Notes: generated by a model from the sequence alone, not told the origin. Shown: positions 14,952 through 22,711, numbered from the stretch's first letter. The stretch: 23,507 bases of DNA from CABQCM01 sp965145485 (GCA_965145485.1 CBCTCU010000043.1:1-23507); one strand, 5' to 3'. Program-made: numbers and translations.

Positions 14952-15236
14952 TTACTGTTCTTCGGCGTAAACGCAGACGCATTTCCGGCCGCGGCCGCAG
15001 TTTTCATACTTGACGCGGCCGTCGATGAGGGCGAACAGGGTGTCGTCCGAGCCGCGACCCACATTCTCACCGGGGTGGATGTGCGTGCCGCGCTGACGGA
15101 TGAGGATATTGCCGGCCAGAACAAACTGGCCGTCGGCGCGCTTGGGCCCAAGGCGCTTGGACTCGGAGTCACGGCCGTTTTTGGTGGAACCAACGCCCTT
15201 TTTGTGGGCGAACAACTGGATGTTAAGCTTAAGCAT
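14952..15236 (-). CDS. rpmA: 50S ribosomal protein L27 with cleavable N-terminus
   Basis: L27 sits near the peptidyl-transferase centre. The 94-residue protein starts MLKLNIQLFAHKKG: the first nine residues are the Firmicutes-type extension removed by the protease Prp between Phe9 and Ala10, exposing the mature AHKKG end. The rest matches L27 (GVGSTKNGRDSESKRLGPKRADGQ, named by its ends, and RQRGTHIHPGENVGRGSDDTLF). The start is 8 bp after GGAGG. The protease gene is directly upstream, 3 bp away, so substrate and enzyme are co-expressed. Confidence 0.98.
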   Translation of the reverse strand: MLKLNIQLFAHKKGVGSTKNGRDSESKRLGPKRADGQFVLAGNILIRQRGTHIHPGENVGRGSDDTLFALIDGRVKYENCGRGRKCVCVYAEEQ

Positions 15237-15239
15237 GCT

Positions 15240-15554
15240 CTATTCCTCCGTATTCATGGTAATATGGTCAGGGTATTGGCGGGCGAGCTCGCCGCAGTGG
15301 AGCTGCAGCCCCCGCAGTATCGCGTCGCAACGCTGGGCATCCTGCCGGCTGAGGGCAAGGTGGAAATAACCGTCCTCCACCGAGATATCCGCCTGTGCGC
15401 CGAGAATCTCGGTAATGGTGTTGGCGGCCATATAGACAGCCGACGATATGGCGGCGCAGACGATGTCCTGGCCGTATTGAGCCGCCATGCTGTGGCCGGA
15501 CACGGTAAAGGCGGTCAGATAGCCGCCCTGCTGTGCAAAACGGATCTGCGTCAT
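15240..15554 (-). CDS. prp: Ribosomal-processing cysteine protease Prp
   Basis: Prp removes the N-terminal extension of L27 and is required for ribosome assembly in Firmicutes. The 104-residue protein shows the catalytic pair His21 (SGHSM) and Cys33 (DIVCAAIS), at the positions expected for the family, and the usual SSAVYMAANTI helix. It lies between rplU and rpmA, the conserved order, 10 bp after rplU and 3 bp before rpmA. Catalytic residues and context make the call firm. Confidence 0.96.
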   Translation of the reverse strand: MTQIRFAQQGGYLTAFTVSGHSMAAQYGQDIVCAAISSAVYMAANTITEILGAQADISVEDGYFHLALSRQDAQRCDAILRGLQLHCGELARQYPDHITMNTEE

Positions 15555-15564
15555 ATGCCTTGCC

Positions 15565-15930
15565 TTATTCGGCCGCCTCGGCCTCGTCCTCCTCGGACTT
15601 GTCCTGCTTTACGGGCGCTTTCACATCGCCAATGGCCGTAATCTCTACCTTGGTATAGGGCTGGCGATGGCCGAGCTTGCGCTTTTCATTCTTTTTGGGT
15701 TTGTAGGTAAAGACGGTAATTTTTTTGGCTTTGCCGTTTTTGAGCACCTTACCCTCGACCGTCATGTCAAGGGTGGGAGCGCCGGCTTTGAGGGTTTCGC
15801 CGTCGTGATAGGCGATGACCTCGCGGAATGTGACCGTCTCCTCGGGTTGGGCGTTGAGCTTTTCAATGTAGAGAACGTCGCCGTTTTCCACCTTATACTG
15901 CTTTCCGCCGGTTTTGATAATCGCGTACAT
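15565..15930 (-). CDS. rplU: 50S ribosomal protein L21
   Basis: L21 binds 23S rRNA in the large subunit. The start MYAIIKTGGKQYKV is the family's invariant beginning, so ATG 15930 is used even though an upstream in-frame ATG exists; the ribosome site is only a modest AGG. At 121 residues it carries a short acidic tail (KSEEDEAEAAE) beyond the usual end near residue 103. Family blocks EVIAYHDG, GKVLKNGKAKKITVFTYKPKKN and RQPYTKVEI are present. It is the first gene of the rplU-prp-rpmA operon. Confidence 0.97.
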   Translation of the reverse strand: MYAIIKTGGKQYKVENGDVLYIEKLNAQPEETVTFREVIAYHDGETLKAGAPTLDMTVEGKVLKNGKAKKITVFTYKPKKNEKRKLGHRQPYTKVEITAIGDVKAPVKQDKSEEDEAEAAE

Positions 15931-16012
15931 GGATGTGGCACCTGCCTTCATCAGACTCGCTGCTCCCAAGGCGGGGCAAAGGCCCGCTTGTCAAAAGCCC
16001 GGAACACGCGGC
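15931..16012 (-). promoter_or_regulatory. 5' leader of rplU, possible autoregulatory RNA
   Basis: About 80 nt lie between the predicted start of transcription and the rplU ATG. They contain the hairpin GCGGG/CCCGC (15971-15975 with 15983-15987). L21 leader RNAs that control this operon are known in Firmicutes, but I cannot confirm their consensus here by eye. Confidence 0.35.
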
Positions 16013-16018
16013 AAAGCG

Positions 16019-16047
16019 AGTATAGCACACTTGGAGCCGTTTGTCAA
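16019..16047 (-). promoter_or_regulatory. Promoter of the rplU-prp-rpmA operon
   Basis: TTGACA (16047-16042) and TATACT (16024-16019) are separated by 17 bp on the minus strand. The -35 hexamer contains the TGA stop codon of gerW. Confidence 0.88.
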
Positions 16048-16460
16048 GCGTTGGCCGAATCTTCCTGCTCTTTCTCAGCCTCTTTGCGGCTTTTTTTGAA
16101 CAGGGAGATCAGCTTGTCAAACAGCTCAGGGAGCAGGGCAATGGCTCCCGCGCCGGCGCTTTCCTCGGCAGTGACCGGGATCAGGCGGACGTCCGCCCCC
16201 TTGCATACGAGGAATGCGACCGGCGTGACCGTCATGCCGCCCCCGCCGCCCCCGCCGAACAGGGGGGGATTGGGGGCGGATTTCACCCGAAAGTCCGAGC
16301 CGCCCGAAGCGAAGCCGTAGGATACCTTGGATACCGGGATGGCCACGACCCCCTCGGCAAGCTCGATGCGGTCGCCAATGATGGTGTCCGCGTCGGCGAC
16401 CGTGCGCATTTTTTCCACCGTGACGTCGAGGATATTGCTCACATGGTTGTTATCGTTCAT
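16044..16460 (-). CDS. gerW: GerW-family sporulation protein (YtfJ-like)
   Basis: This 138-residue protein belongs to the YtfJ/GerW family, needed for normal germination of spores in Bacillus. Family blocks are IIGDRIELAEGVVAIPVSKVSYGFASGGSDF (named by its ends), a seven-glycine run leading into GMTVTPVAFLV, and an amphipathic C-terminal helix ending in charged residues. The start MNDNNHVSNIL follows AAAGGCGG by about 9 bp. It lies 16 bp after the DUF2953 gene, the common pairing in Clostridia, and closes the cluster that begins with the site-2 protease. No terminator separates it from the rplU promoter. Confidence 0.9.
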   Translation of the reverse strand: MNDNNHVSNILDVTVEKMRTVADADTIIGDRIELAEGVVAIPVSKVSYGFASGGSDFRVKSAPNPPLFGGGGGGGMTVTPVAFLVCKGADVRLIPVTAEESAGAGAIALLPELFDKLISLFKKSRKEAEKEQEDSANA

Positions 16461-16476
16461 TGAAAACGCCGCCTTT

Positions 16477-17124
16477 CTATGCATCTTTCTTTCCATCCCG
16501 GGATGAAACCGCCCGGGGTTGATTGACTTTGGATTGTTTGACCTTACTGCGCACGAGCGCCCACAGGGCCGCCACGCCCGCGACGAGCACCCACCACAGG
16601 GCGACACGGGCCTTGAGGTCGACGCGCGTCGACCAGCCGGACGAGGAATAATCCGGCTCGATGTCGATGTGGGGCGGGCGTATTTTCATCCATGCCGAAG
16701 CAAAGCCCAACAGGGGATAAACCGCAGCGCAAACCTCGCCGCAGCGGATGGCGGCCTGCGCCGCATCCTCCGCACCCACCGACGCCGTCAGCGACAGACG
16801 AGGGACGCGCACATGGGCAAGAAAACGCGCCGCCTGCTTTAACATCGCTTTCAGCGCGTCGCAAAGGTCGCCCAGCGCGGCGGAAAGCCCCTTTTTGTCG
16901 ACCAGCTCGCGAAACGGGTCGCTTTTTTTCGCAGCCTTGCCCCCGGCTTTTTTCCGCCCCTGCCCGGAGGGCTTTTTTGAGAGGGCTTTGTCCAACGGCA
17001 CGGTATAAAAAAAGCAGAGGTACCATATCCGCAGGCGTGGGGAGCCGTCATAGCGAAACCGCAGGGTGACGGGCGACGCGAGCAGCAGCGCAAGCGCTGC
17101 GCAAACAATGAAGAAGATCAGCAT
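16477..17124 (-). CDS. DUF2953-family protein
   Basis: The 215-residue protein has an N-terminal membrane segment (LIFFIVCAALALLLASPVTL, 2-21), a lysine-rich stretch (about 48-70, KKPSGQGRKKAGGKAAKK), a soluble middle with the DUF2953 region around GAEDAAQAAIRCGEVCAAVYPLLGF (named by its ends) and a second hydrophobic segment near 174-192. The start follows GGAGG by 7 bp. Function of the family is unknown; its regular position just before gerW in spore formers points to a sporulation or envelope role, which is inference. Confidence 0.82.
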   Translation of the reverse strand: MLIFFIVCAALALLLASPVTLRFRYDGSPRLRIWYLCFFYTVPLDKALSKKPSGQGRKKAGGKAAKKSDPFRELVDKKGLSAALGDLCDALKAMLKQAARFLAHVRVPRLSLTASVGAEDAAQAAIRCGEVCAAVYPLLGFASAWMKIRPPHIDIEPDYSSSGWSTRVDLKARVALWWVLVAGVAALWALVRSKVKQSKVNQPRAVSSRDGKKDA

Positions 17125-17337
17125 CGCATCGCCTCCGAAAAACCTTACAATATCAACATGGGCCGGTTGCGGGTGTTTTAATCAGCCGAGGGCCGAAAAA
17201 TGTTGGCGCATTGTCCCCCCCTCGGCCTGGATAGGCGGGTCACGCGCCGCGCAGGGAAAAGCCTGCCGCCCGCTTTTTCACCGAGGGCATGCCGGGGAGT
17301 ATCCCCCAATATATCCCAAAGGCCGCGTTTCGCAGCT

Positions 17338-17919
17338 TTAGGGCGTTTCGCCCTCCTGCGGCGGCTGCGCCATGGGGGGGATCGGCCTTGTTTCTCCCTC
17401 GGGCAATGCTTCCTCCGGCTCGGGCAGAGGGGGCAGGTCCTGCAGAGAATGCAGGCCAAAGCAGCGCAGAAAAGTGGTAGTTGTGCCATATAGCAGGGGG
17501 CGGCCGGGAAGATCCATTCGCCCCTGCTCCTCAATCAGCCCTTTGGCGCACAGGCTGGATACCACGCCCGAGCAATCCACCCCGCGCACCTGCTCGATAT
17601 AAGCGCGGGTGACCGGCTGGTGATATGCGATGACCGAGAGCACCTCCATCGCCGCCTGGGACAAAGGGGCGTTCCTCTTCTGTTCGAGGGTTTTGCGCAC
17701 GCATTCGGCGTATTCCGGCCGGGCGGTGAGCTGATAAGCGTCCTCCAGCCGGATGACCTCAAGGGCGCTGCCCCGGTCGGCCAGGCGATCGGAAACGCGG
17801 CTGGCCAGCAGATGGACCGTCTCCTCGTCCACCTCGAGCGCCTCGCTGATGCGCTGTACCGGCACCGGATCCCCTCCCGCGAAAAGGATGGCCTCAACGC
17901 TGCCCTCAAGCTGTTTCAT
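17338..17919 (-). CDS. scpB: Segregation and condensation protein B
   Basis: ScpB is a winged-helix (kite) subunit that joins ScpA and SMC in the bacterial condensin complex and acts on the chromosome. The protein of 193 residues has the N-terminal EGSVEAILFAGGDPVPVQRISEAL and the core APLSQAAMEVLSVIAYHQPVTRAYIEQVRGVDCSGVVSSL (both named by their ends), followed by the second winged helix. A proline- and glutamate-rich tail after about residue 165 is likely disordered. ATG 17919 is preferred over 17940 because MKQLEGS aligns with family starts; it overlaps the end of scpA by 14 bp. Confidence 0.95.
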   Translation of the reverse strand: MKQLEGSVEAILFAGGDPVPVQRISEALEVDEETVHLLASRVSDRLADRGSALEVIRLEDAYQLTARPEYAECVRKTLEQKRNAPLSQAAMEVLSVIAYHQPVTRAYIEQVRGVDCSGVVSSLCAKGLIEEQGRMDLPGRPLLYGTTTTFLRCFGLHSLQDLPPLPEPEEALPEGETRPIPPMAQPPQEGETP

Positions 17920-18643
17920 GTTCACTCTCTGGCACCTCACTGGTTTTATGAATCGCCACGCGGGCGTCCTCGCCGTCGCCCGAAACGGTCACCCGCCGGG
18001 CCTTAATCAGCTCAAGCACAGCCAAAAAGGTGGCCACCAGCTCGGAACGGCTCTCGGCCTTTTCGTACAGAGTGGAGAACCGCACCCGCCCGCTGGTCCA
18101 CAAACGGCGCAGGACATATACAATTTTGGACGACACGGAAATGATCCGCCGCTGTACAATGCCGCTGAAGGAGGAAACGGGCGGCGGAAGACGGCGCTGG
18201 CCCCGGCCGGCGGCCGCCAAATAGGCCGAAAGCAGCTCCCCGCTCTGGTGACAGCGGGAATAGGTATGGTCGACCGGCAGCTCGGCAGGAGGGCGGAGGA
18301 TGCGGTCGAACCCCTCGGTGTGCCGCCCGAGCGCGGCCGCGGCGGCCTTCACCGCCTCATAGGCCAATAACTCCCCGGCCAGCTCATCGCGCAGCTGCTC
18401 GGCCTCCTCATGCCGGGGAAGCAGGGAGACCGTCTTGAGATAGACCAGCCGCGACGCCATTTCCACAAACTCGCTGGTGACGTCCATATCCGCCTCCCGC
18501 ATCGCCTGGATGGCGGCCATATACTGGCTGAGCAGCTCCACAATGGGGATATCCAGGATGTTGAGCTTATGCTTTGAGATAAGGTATAGCAGCAGGTCAA
18601 GCGGGCCCTCAAAATTCTCCAGTTGAAAGGACAGCTTGTCCAA
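17906..18643 (-). CDS. scpA: Segregation and condensation protein A
   Basis: ScpA is the kleisin that bridges SMC heads and holds ScpB, for chromosome compaction and segregation. The 245-residue protein has the N-terminal kleisin motif FQLENFEGPLDLLLYLISKHKLNILDIPI (named by its ends) and helix EFVEMASRLVYLKTVSLLP, then a C-terminal winged helix (SRSELVATFLAVLELIKARRV). The start is TTG 18643 with GAGAGG about 10 bp before it; no ATG is in frame nearby. It follows the site-2 protease gene by 44 bp and overlaps scpB. Confidence 0.95.
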   Translation of the reverse strand: MDKLSFQLENFEGPLDLLLYLISKHKLNILDIPIVELLSQYMAAIQAMREADMDVTSEFVEMASRLVYLKTVSLLPRHEEAEQLRDELAGELLAYEAVKAAAAALGRHTEGFDRILRPPAELPVDHTYSRCHQSGELLSAYLAAAGRGQRRLPPPVSSFSGIVQRRIISVSSKIVYVLRRLWTSGRVRFSTLYEKAESRSELVATFLAVLELIKARRVTVSGDGEDARVAIHKTSEVPESEHETA

Positions 18644-18687
18644 CGTCCTTCATCCTCTCGTTGATATCGGCATTGGGCGCCGTGTCT

Positions 18688-19365
18688 TTAATGAATCCAG
18701 GAAAAGGGAAGCCCGGCGAGAGTACTCAACCCGTTATACAAACGGGTGCTCAGGAAGCTTAGCGGGGTGGTCAGCGCCCCTGTGATGAGCAGAACCATCA
18801 GGATGATGTAGAGATATTGCTCGTACTGCATGAGCTTGTAATACCAACGGTCGGGCAGCAGCACCGCGAGAATGCGGGAACCGTCGAGCGGCGGCACCGG
18901 GATCAGGTTGAAAACAGCTAGCTGGATGTTGATCAGCGCCGCATAGGAGAAGAACAGCAGGACGAGGGTGATCATGCCGGTAATATGCAGGGCGGTGAAC
19001 AGCGCGTTGACCGCGTGCAGCAGAAACAGCATCAAAAAGCCAAGAATGAGATTGGACAGCGGGCCGGCGAGGGCAACCACAGCCATATCCCGCTTGGGAT
19101 GACGCAGGCGATAGCCGTTGACCGGCACCGGCTTGGCCCAGCCAAATCCAACGAGAAGGATCATGGCGGCGCCCAGCCAGTCAATGTGGGCAAAGGGGTT
19201 GAGGGTAAGGCGGCCCATACTGCGCGCAGTGTGGTCCCCCAGCTTATCGGCCGTAAAGGCATGCGCAAACTCGTGCACCGGCAGGGTGCAGAACACCACA
19301 AAGACGCTGGAAATCAAATAGACGATGGCAGAGACGACGTCGCCGCGAAGCAAGGATGTGAGCAT
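18688..19365 (-). CDS. Site-2 protease family membrane metalloprotease (M50)
   Basis: This 225-residue intramembrane zinc protease has HEFAH (His31, Glu32, His35) in its second hydrophobic segment and the distal NLIPVPPLDGSRIL with Asp161, together giving the metal site of the family. Several further membrane segments and GPLSNLILGF are present. It matches the short, PDZ-less class next to scpA in many Firmicutes; its natural substrate is unknown. The ATG at 19365 is 14 bp from the strong AAAGGAGG, rather far; an ATT codon three residues upstream would be better spaced, so the start is uncertain. A 64-bp stretch at its 3' end recurs in degraded form at 11904-11967. Confidence 0.9.
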   Translation of the reverse strand: MLTSLLRGDVVSAIVYLISSVFVVFCTLPVHEFAHAFTADKLGDHTARSMGRLTLNPFAHIDWLGAAMILLVGFGWAKPVPVNGYRLRHPKRDMAVVALAGPLSNLILGFLMLFLLHAVNALFTALHITGMITLVLLFFSYAALINIQLAVFNLIPVPPLDGSRILAVLLPDRWYYKLMQYEQYLYIILMVLLITGALTTPLSFLSTRLYNGLSTLAGLPFSWIH

Positions 19366-19821
19366 GGGGGCAATCGATTCCTCCTTTGTATACGTGCGCG
19401 CGGGAAAACCGCACACCATTCGATACCCGTCTTTCGCCCGAAAAACCACTACGCCGCAATCGACAGGCCGATTCTATATTTGACTGATGGGAGCAGACGC
19501 ATACCATGAATATCATAATTTGTTGGATGCCGTGCCGTAGCCCTCAGAAGGTCTCTCGGTTGGCTGCAGCGAAAACGCCGCATAGCGAGGAGATATTTCG
19601 CGGGCAAGCCTTTTTCGCCCCGGCGCGATGGATGCCGCAGCCGCCCGGTTCCCGAATCGGGAAGGAATATGGAGCGGAAGGAAACGCGGCAATGTGCATA
19701 GGAAAATAAAAAGATCAGCCATTGGAAGATATTATACTCGACTTGCCGCAAAAACACAAGCGCTAAGTAAAGAATCAAGGGTGTGGCGAGCTTTGAAATC
19801 GGACAATTTGTGAAATAATAG
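19366..19821. other. 456-bp gap between the site-2 protease and the tRNA promoter
   Basis: The two transcription units diverge here. No frame resembles a known family, and no promoter for the protease cluster close to consensus is visible. The AT-rich right end leads into the tRNA promoter. Confidence 0.5.
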
Positions 19822-19850
19822 TTGACAAATCCAAAGGAATCCTTTATAAT
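19822..19850 (+). promoter_or_regulatory. Consensus promoter of the tRNA operon
   Basis: TTGACA (19822-19827) and TATAAT (19845-19850) are exact consensus hexamers with a 17-bp spacer, as expected for a strong stable-RNA promoter. Confidence 0.93.
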
Positions 19851-19882
19851 ACATGTTGCGTTGCCCGCAAGGGAATAAATAT

Positions 19883-19959
19883 GGCGGCATAGCTCAGTTG
19901 GCTAGAGCATTCGGTTCATACCCGGAGTGTCACTGGTTCGAATCCAGTTGCCGCTACCA
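19883..19959 (+). tRNA. tRNA-Met (anticodon CAT)
   Basis: A full cloverleaf with encoded CCA: acceptor GGCGGCA/TGCCGCT, D-arm GCTC/GAGC, anticodon loop TTCATAC and T-arm ACTGG/CCAGT. The G1-T72 pair and the absence of the three G-C pairs in the anticodon stem point to the elongator form rather than initiator; tRNA-Ile2 (lysidine) cannot be fully excluded. Confidence 0.93.
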
Positions 19960-19962
19960 AAC

Positions 19963-20037
19963 GGCCCGGTGGTCAAAAGGTTAAGACACCGCCCTTTCAC
20001 GGCGGTAATACGGGTTCGATTCCCGTCCGGGTCACCA
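19963..20037 (+). tRNA. tRNA-Glu (anticodon TTC)
   Basis: Acceptor GGCCCGG/CCGGGTC, anticodon stem CCGCC/GGCGG around loop CTTTCAC, T-arm CGGGT-type pairing, encoded CCA. It starts three bases after the tRNA-Met. Confidence 0.95.
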
Positions 20038-20041
20038 TTGG

Positions 20042-20118
20042 GGACGCGTAGCTCAGCTGGTTAGAGCGCTCGCCTCACACGCGAGAGGTCCACGGTTCGA
20101 GTCCGTGCGTGTCCACCA
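20042..20118 (+). tRNA. tRNA-Val (anticodon CAC)
   Basis: Acceptor GGACGCG/CGTGTCC, D-arm GCTC/GAGC, anticodon stem CTCGC/GCGAG around loop CTCACAC, T-arm CACGG/CCGTG, encoded CCA. Last tRNA of the operon. Confidence 0.95.
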
Positions 20119-20139
20119 CGTCGCAGATAGCGATGCTAA

Positions 20140-20171
20140 AAAAGCACCCACTCAGACGAGCGGGTGCTTTT
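20140..20171 (+). terminator. Terminator of the tRNA operon
   Basis: AAAAGCACCC (20140-20149) pairs with GGGTGCTTTT (20162-20171), with an inner CTC/GAG stem, 21 bp after the tRNA-Val CCA. Confidence 0.9.
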
Positions 20172-20340
20172 GTTGTTTCCTTTGGGGTTTCTCTAACTGG
20201 ATATACCGGAACCGTTTTCGGATGGGATCGGGCCGCTGTGGGTCTGCTGATTTTTCATCATCATATTATACAATCGCTTTGCCTCATGCCCCCTGAGGGA
20301 TGGGCCCGCAGCCTTTGTCCGGCAAGGCCCGAAGAATGCC

Positions 20341-20371
20341 AAACGCCCGCTCGAAAGAGCGGGCGTTTTTT
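20341..20371. terminator. Bidirectional hairpin terminator after the chitinase-like gene
   Basis: AAACGCCCGCTC-GAAA-GAGCGGGCGTTT is a perfect 12-bp stem with a stable GAAA loop. The T-tract is longer on the plus strand (six T) than on the minus strand (three T). It lies 40 bp past the glycosidase stop and probably shields both converging units. Confidence 0.85.
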
Positions 20372-20410
20372 GGTACAGAGCGCCGGGACAGGCAGACGAT
20401 TCCGCATGGT

Positions 20411-21940
20411 TTAAGACTTCAGGGCGCTGTATGCGCTGCTGATGAGGGCGCCGCTCGTGTCGTGGGACAGCTCCCATGCCCCGATACCGGCCAGCCCCAT
20501 CGACTTGGCCAGGGAGACCTTGGCGGCAATGGATTGGGGGTCCTCATAGGTGATAAACGTATTCTCTCCATACAGGTAGGGCACCTGGGCGTTCGCATGG
20601 CGGAGGCTGGAAAAGGCGGGGTTGCTCAGATAGGAGCTGCGAACCGTGTTGTAGCTGATGGATTTTGCCGAGGAGTACCGGCTGAACAGGCCGTTGCTCT
20701 GGCTGCTTACCCCCTGGTAAATATAACCGTACAGGGGCATGCCGAGCACCAGCTTTTTGGCGGAGACGCCGCTGCTCCGATACGCTTTGACACCGTCGTA
20801 GACGCTGTTTTTATATTGTGGGGAATGCTCCTCCGGCTTGTAGAGAGGGGCGTTGAAATCGGAATAGCTGTCCCAGGGGCCGTGGATGTCATAGGCCATG
20901 ATAAAAATATGATCCACCAGCTCGGCGACTTTGGTTGCCTCGATGCGGGAGAGGTAGCTGGTGTTGGCCGCGCCCGCGATGGTCAGATAGTAGCGACGGC
21001 CGTCCTGCTTGCCCTGCGCGTCGAGCTTATTGCGAATGGCGCTCAGAAGCAGGGTAAAATTCTGCTTGTCCTGCGGACGGTTGCTGTTGCCCGGGAGCCC
21101 TCCCGCAACCGGGTACTCCCAGTCGATGTCGATTCCGTCAAAGCCATGCTCGAGAATAAATTCCAGGCAGCTTTGCGCAAAGGTCTCCCTGCGCGCGCTG
21201 GTGGAGGCTACGTCGGAAAAATAGGTGGAATAATCCCATCCGCCGATGGAGATGAGGGTTTTCAGCTGTTTGTGACTTTTTTTCAGCGTCCGCATGGCCG
21301 CGAAATTTTTTCGGTCGTTATCCGGGTCGGCCAACTCGATACGGCTGGTTGAGGGATTGATTTTTGCAAAAGCATAATTCAAATGGGTTAGCTTGCCGGC
21401 GGGAACCTGGCTGGGAGTATAGCCCTTGTACGCCGACCAGCCAGTGTAATAGGCGGCCACGATGCTGCCTGCCGGAGTGGGGGTGGGGGCGGGAACAGAG
21501 GGCGACTGCGAGGGCGAACCGCCGCTTTGCCCGCTGGAGGAGCCGCTGGAGCTGCCTGGCCGCGAGGTGGAGGCAGAGGAACTGGACGACCCTGACGAGG
21601 ACGGCCGCTGCCCGCTGGAGGAACTGCTCGCCCCGCCGGAGGACGAACCCCCGGCGCTGCCAGCAGACGAATTTTCCGCATTCGACGAAGCGCCCCCCGC
21701 ACCGGACGGCTGCGTCTCGGCTGTCGCTTGGCCGGTGGATTCCGTCGCGGATTCGTCTAGCGAGGTATCGGTGGAGCCCGCCGCCCCGGCGGAAGAGCCG
21801 GCGCTGTTCTGGCCGGCCGCAGAGGAGGACGAGTTTTCATTTTCAAACGTTTCCATAGGAAGAATACGGGCGCTACCAGTTAAAATTAAGACCAGGACGA
21901 GGACAATCAGTCCCGTCAGCCGCCAATGAGAAACCTTCAC
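20411..21940 (-). CDS. Membrane-anchored GH18 glycoside hydrolase (chitinase-like)
   Basis: The 509-residue protein has an uncleaved-looking signal anchor (LTGLIVLVLVLILTG, about 8-22), a very long Ser/Gly/Ala-rich linker (about 36-157) ending in PAPTPTP, and a GH18 domain (about 160-509). The catalytic DxxDxDxE motif reads DGIDIDWE with Glu275 as acid, and later family blocks MAYDIHGPWD, GMPLYGY and GIGAWELSHD are present. It would act outside the membrane on chitin, chito-oligosaccharides or peptidoglycan-type N-acetylglucosaminyl links. No dockerin, LysM or carbohydrate-binding module is visible. The start is GTG 21940, 8 bp after AAAGGAG; an ATG at 21958 overlaps that ribosome site. It is a single-gene unit with its own promoter. 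Confidence 0.92.
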   Translation of the reverse strand: MKVSHWRLTGLIVLVLVLILTGSARILPMETFENENSSSSAAGQNSAGSSAGAAGSTDTSLDESATESTGQATAETQPSGAGGASSNAENSSAGSAGGSSSGGASSSSSGQRPSSSGSSSSSASTSRPGSSSGSSSGQSGGSPSQSPSVPAPTPTPAGSIVAAYYTGWSAYKGYTPSQVPAGKLTHLNYAFAKINPSTSRIELADPDNDRKNFAAMRTLKKSHKQLKTLISIGGWDYSTYFSDVASTSARRETFAQSCLEFILEHGFDGIDIDWEYPVAGGLPGNSNRPQDKQNFTLLLSAIRNKLDAQGKQDGRRYYLTIAGAANTSYLSRIEATKVAELVDHIFIMAYDIHGPWDSYSDFNAPLYKPEEHSPQYKNSVYDGVKAYRSSGVSAKKLVLGMPLYGYIYQGVSSQSNGLFSRYSSAKSISYNTVRSSYLSNPAFSSLRHANAQVPYLYGENTFITYEDPQSIAAKVSLAKSMGLAGIGAWELSHDTSGALISSAYSALKS

Positions 21941-21991
21941 GTGAGGAACTCCTTTCATAAAGCCTATTGAAACAGTGGGAAACTAAAGGAT

Positions 21992-22020
21992 ATTATATAG
22001 AAATTCACATTTTTTTGCAA
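21992..22020 (-). promoter_or_regulatory. Promoter of the GH18 gene
   Basis: On the minus strand TTGCAA (22020-22015) and TATAAT (21997-21992) are spaced by 17 bp, about 50 bp before the GTG start. Confidence 0.7.
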
Positions 22021-22383
22021 TCCTCAATATCTGGAGCAAAATCCGGCGGGGGATGTCATTTTTGTTGCCAAGCGCAGGCAGTAAAAATAGGCGTGGCTTT
22101 AGGCTGGCAAGCAAATGATATAGCGCAGGGTGCAGGATGAACAGGCCAAGTGGAGGCAACAAAAAATAGCCGCGGCGTACCGGTGCTAATAAAGAAAAAG
22201 TCGAATGCAAATAAATTTTTCCTGCGTCAAAGTATGGAATGGAATGCAAGGAAAATTATGGTAATATAAGGAAGCCGATGCCGATTGCCATGCACAAAAC
22301 AGGCCCTCCGAAACGACCTGCGAAACCAATAATCCGCGCGTTTTCCAAAAAAGCTAAACAGAGTTCCGAATAATGGGACAAAT

Positions 22384-22399
22384 ATGCATTATACTGCAT
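22384..22399. promoter_or_regulatory. Palindrome overlapping a TATACT box, possible operator
   Basis: ATGCA-N6-TGCAT brackets a TATACT hexamer (22390-22395) about 50 bp before the small regulator gene. No good -35 hexamer is seen at 17 bp, so both the promoter and the operator roles are tentative. Confidence 0.4.
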
Positions 22400-22447
22400 G
22401 GCTATTTGGCAAAGGTTTTCATACAATGACGAAAAGGACGTGATACC

Positions 22448-22666
22448 ATGTTAACCAACCAAAAGCTCATAGCGGATAAAATCATCCATCACCGTCAGGA
22501 GCATCAGATTTCCCAATCCGAATTTGCTCATTGTTGCCATGTGACCGATCGATACATGAGCGACATTGAGAATGCGCAGGCCAATCCGTCGTTGCGCGTT
22601 ATGTGCAACATCAGCAGCGCAATGGGCATTAAGGTATTTGAGCTTTTAGACCCTAATCGAGCATAA
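22448..22666 (+). CDS. Small XRE-type helix-turn-helix regulator
   Basis: At 72 residues the protein is essentially one Cro/C1-type DNA-binding domain: IADKIIHHRQEHQISQSEFA is helix 1-2, HVTDRYMSDIENAQANPSL the recognition helix and following turn, and VMCNISSAMGIKVFELL the final helix pair. There is no sensor domain. AAAAGGA lies about 10 bp before the ATG. Its target is unknown; possible self-control is suggested by the palindrome just upstream. It stands alone, with its own terminator, in an AT-richer part of the window next to repeats, which is compatible with a mobile-element relic but does not prove it. Confidence 0.85.
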   Translation: MLTNQKLIADKIIHHRQEHQISQSEFAHCCHVTDRYMSDIENAQANPSLRVMCNISSAMGIKVFELLDPNRA

Positions 22667-22688
22667 GGCATCGGAAAGCTTTTTATTT

Positions 22689-22711
22689 GCTCTCGATCGG
22701 AGGGCCTTTTT
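22689..22711 (+). terminator. Terminator of the small XRE gene
   Basis: GCTCTC-GATCG-GAGGGC forms a 6-bp stem with one G-T pair, followed by CTTTTT, 23 bp after the stop codon. Confidence 0.7.

Larger units (their letters stand above)
21941..22447. other. 507-bp AT-richer divergent intergenic region
   Basis: It separates the glycosidase and the small regulator, and holds the glycosidase promoter and a palindrome near the regulator. A frame on the minus strand (21983-22249) has no family match and overlaps the promoter. Base composition is visibly more AT-rich than most of the window. Confidence 0.5.

Noticed and set aside
21983..22249. Minus-strand frame of 88 codons upstream of the GH18 gene
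   Set aside because: It overlaps the GH18 promoter, lacks a ribosome site and resembles no family.
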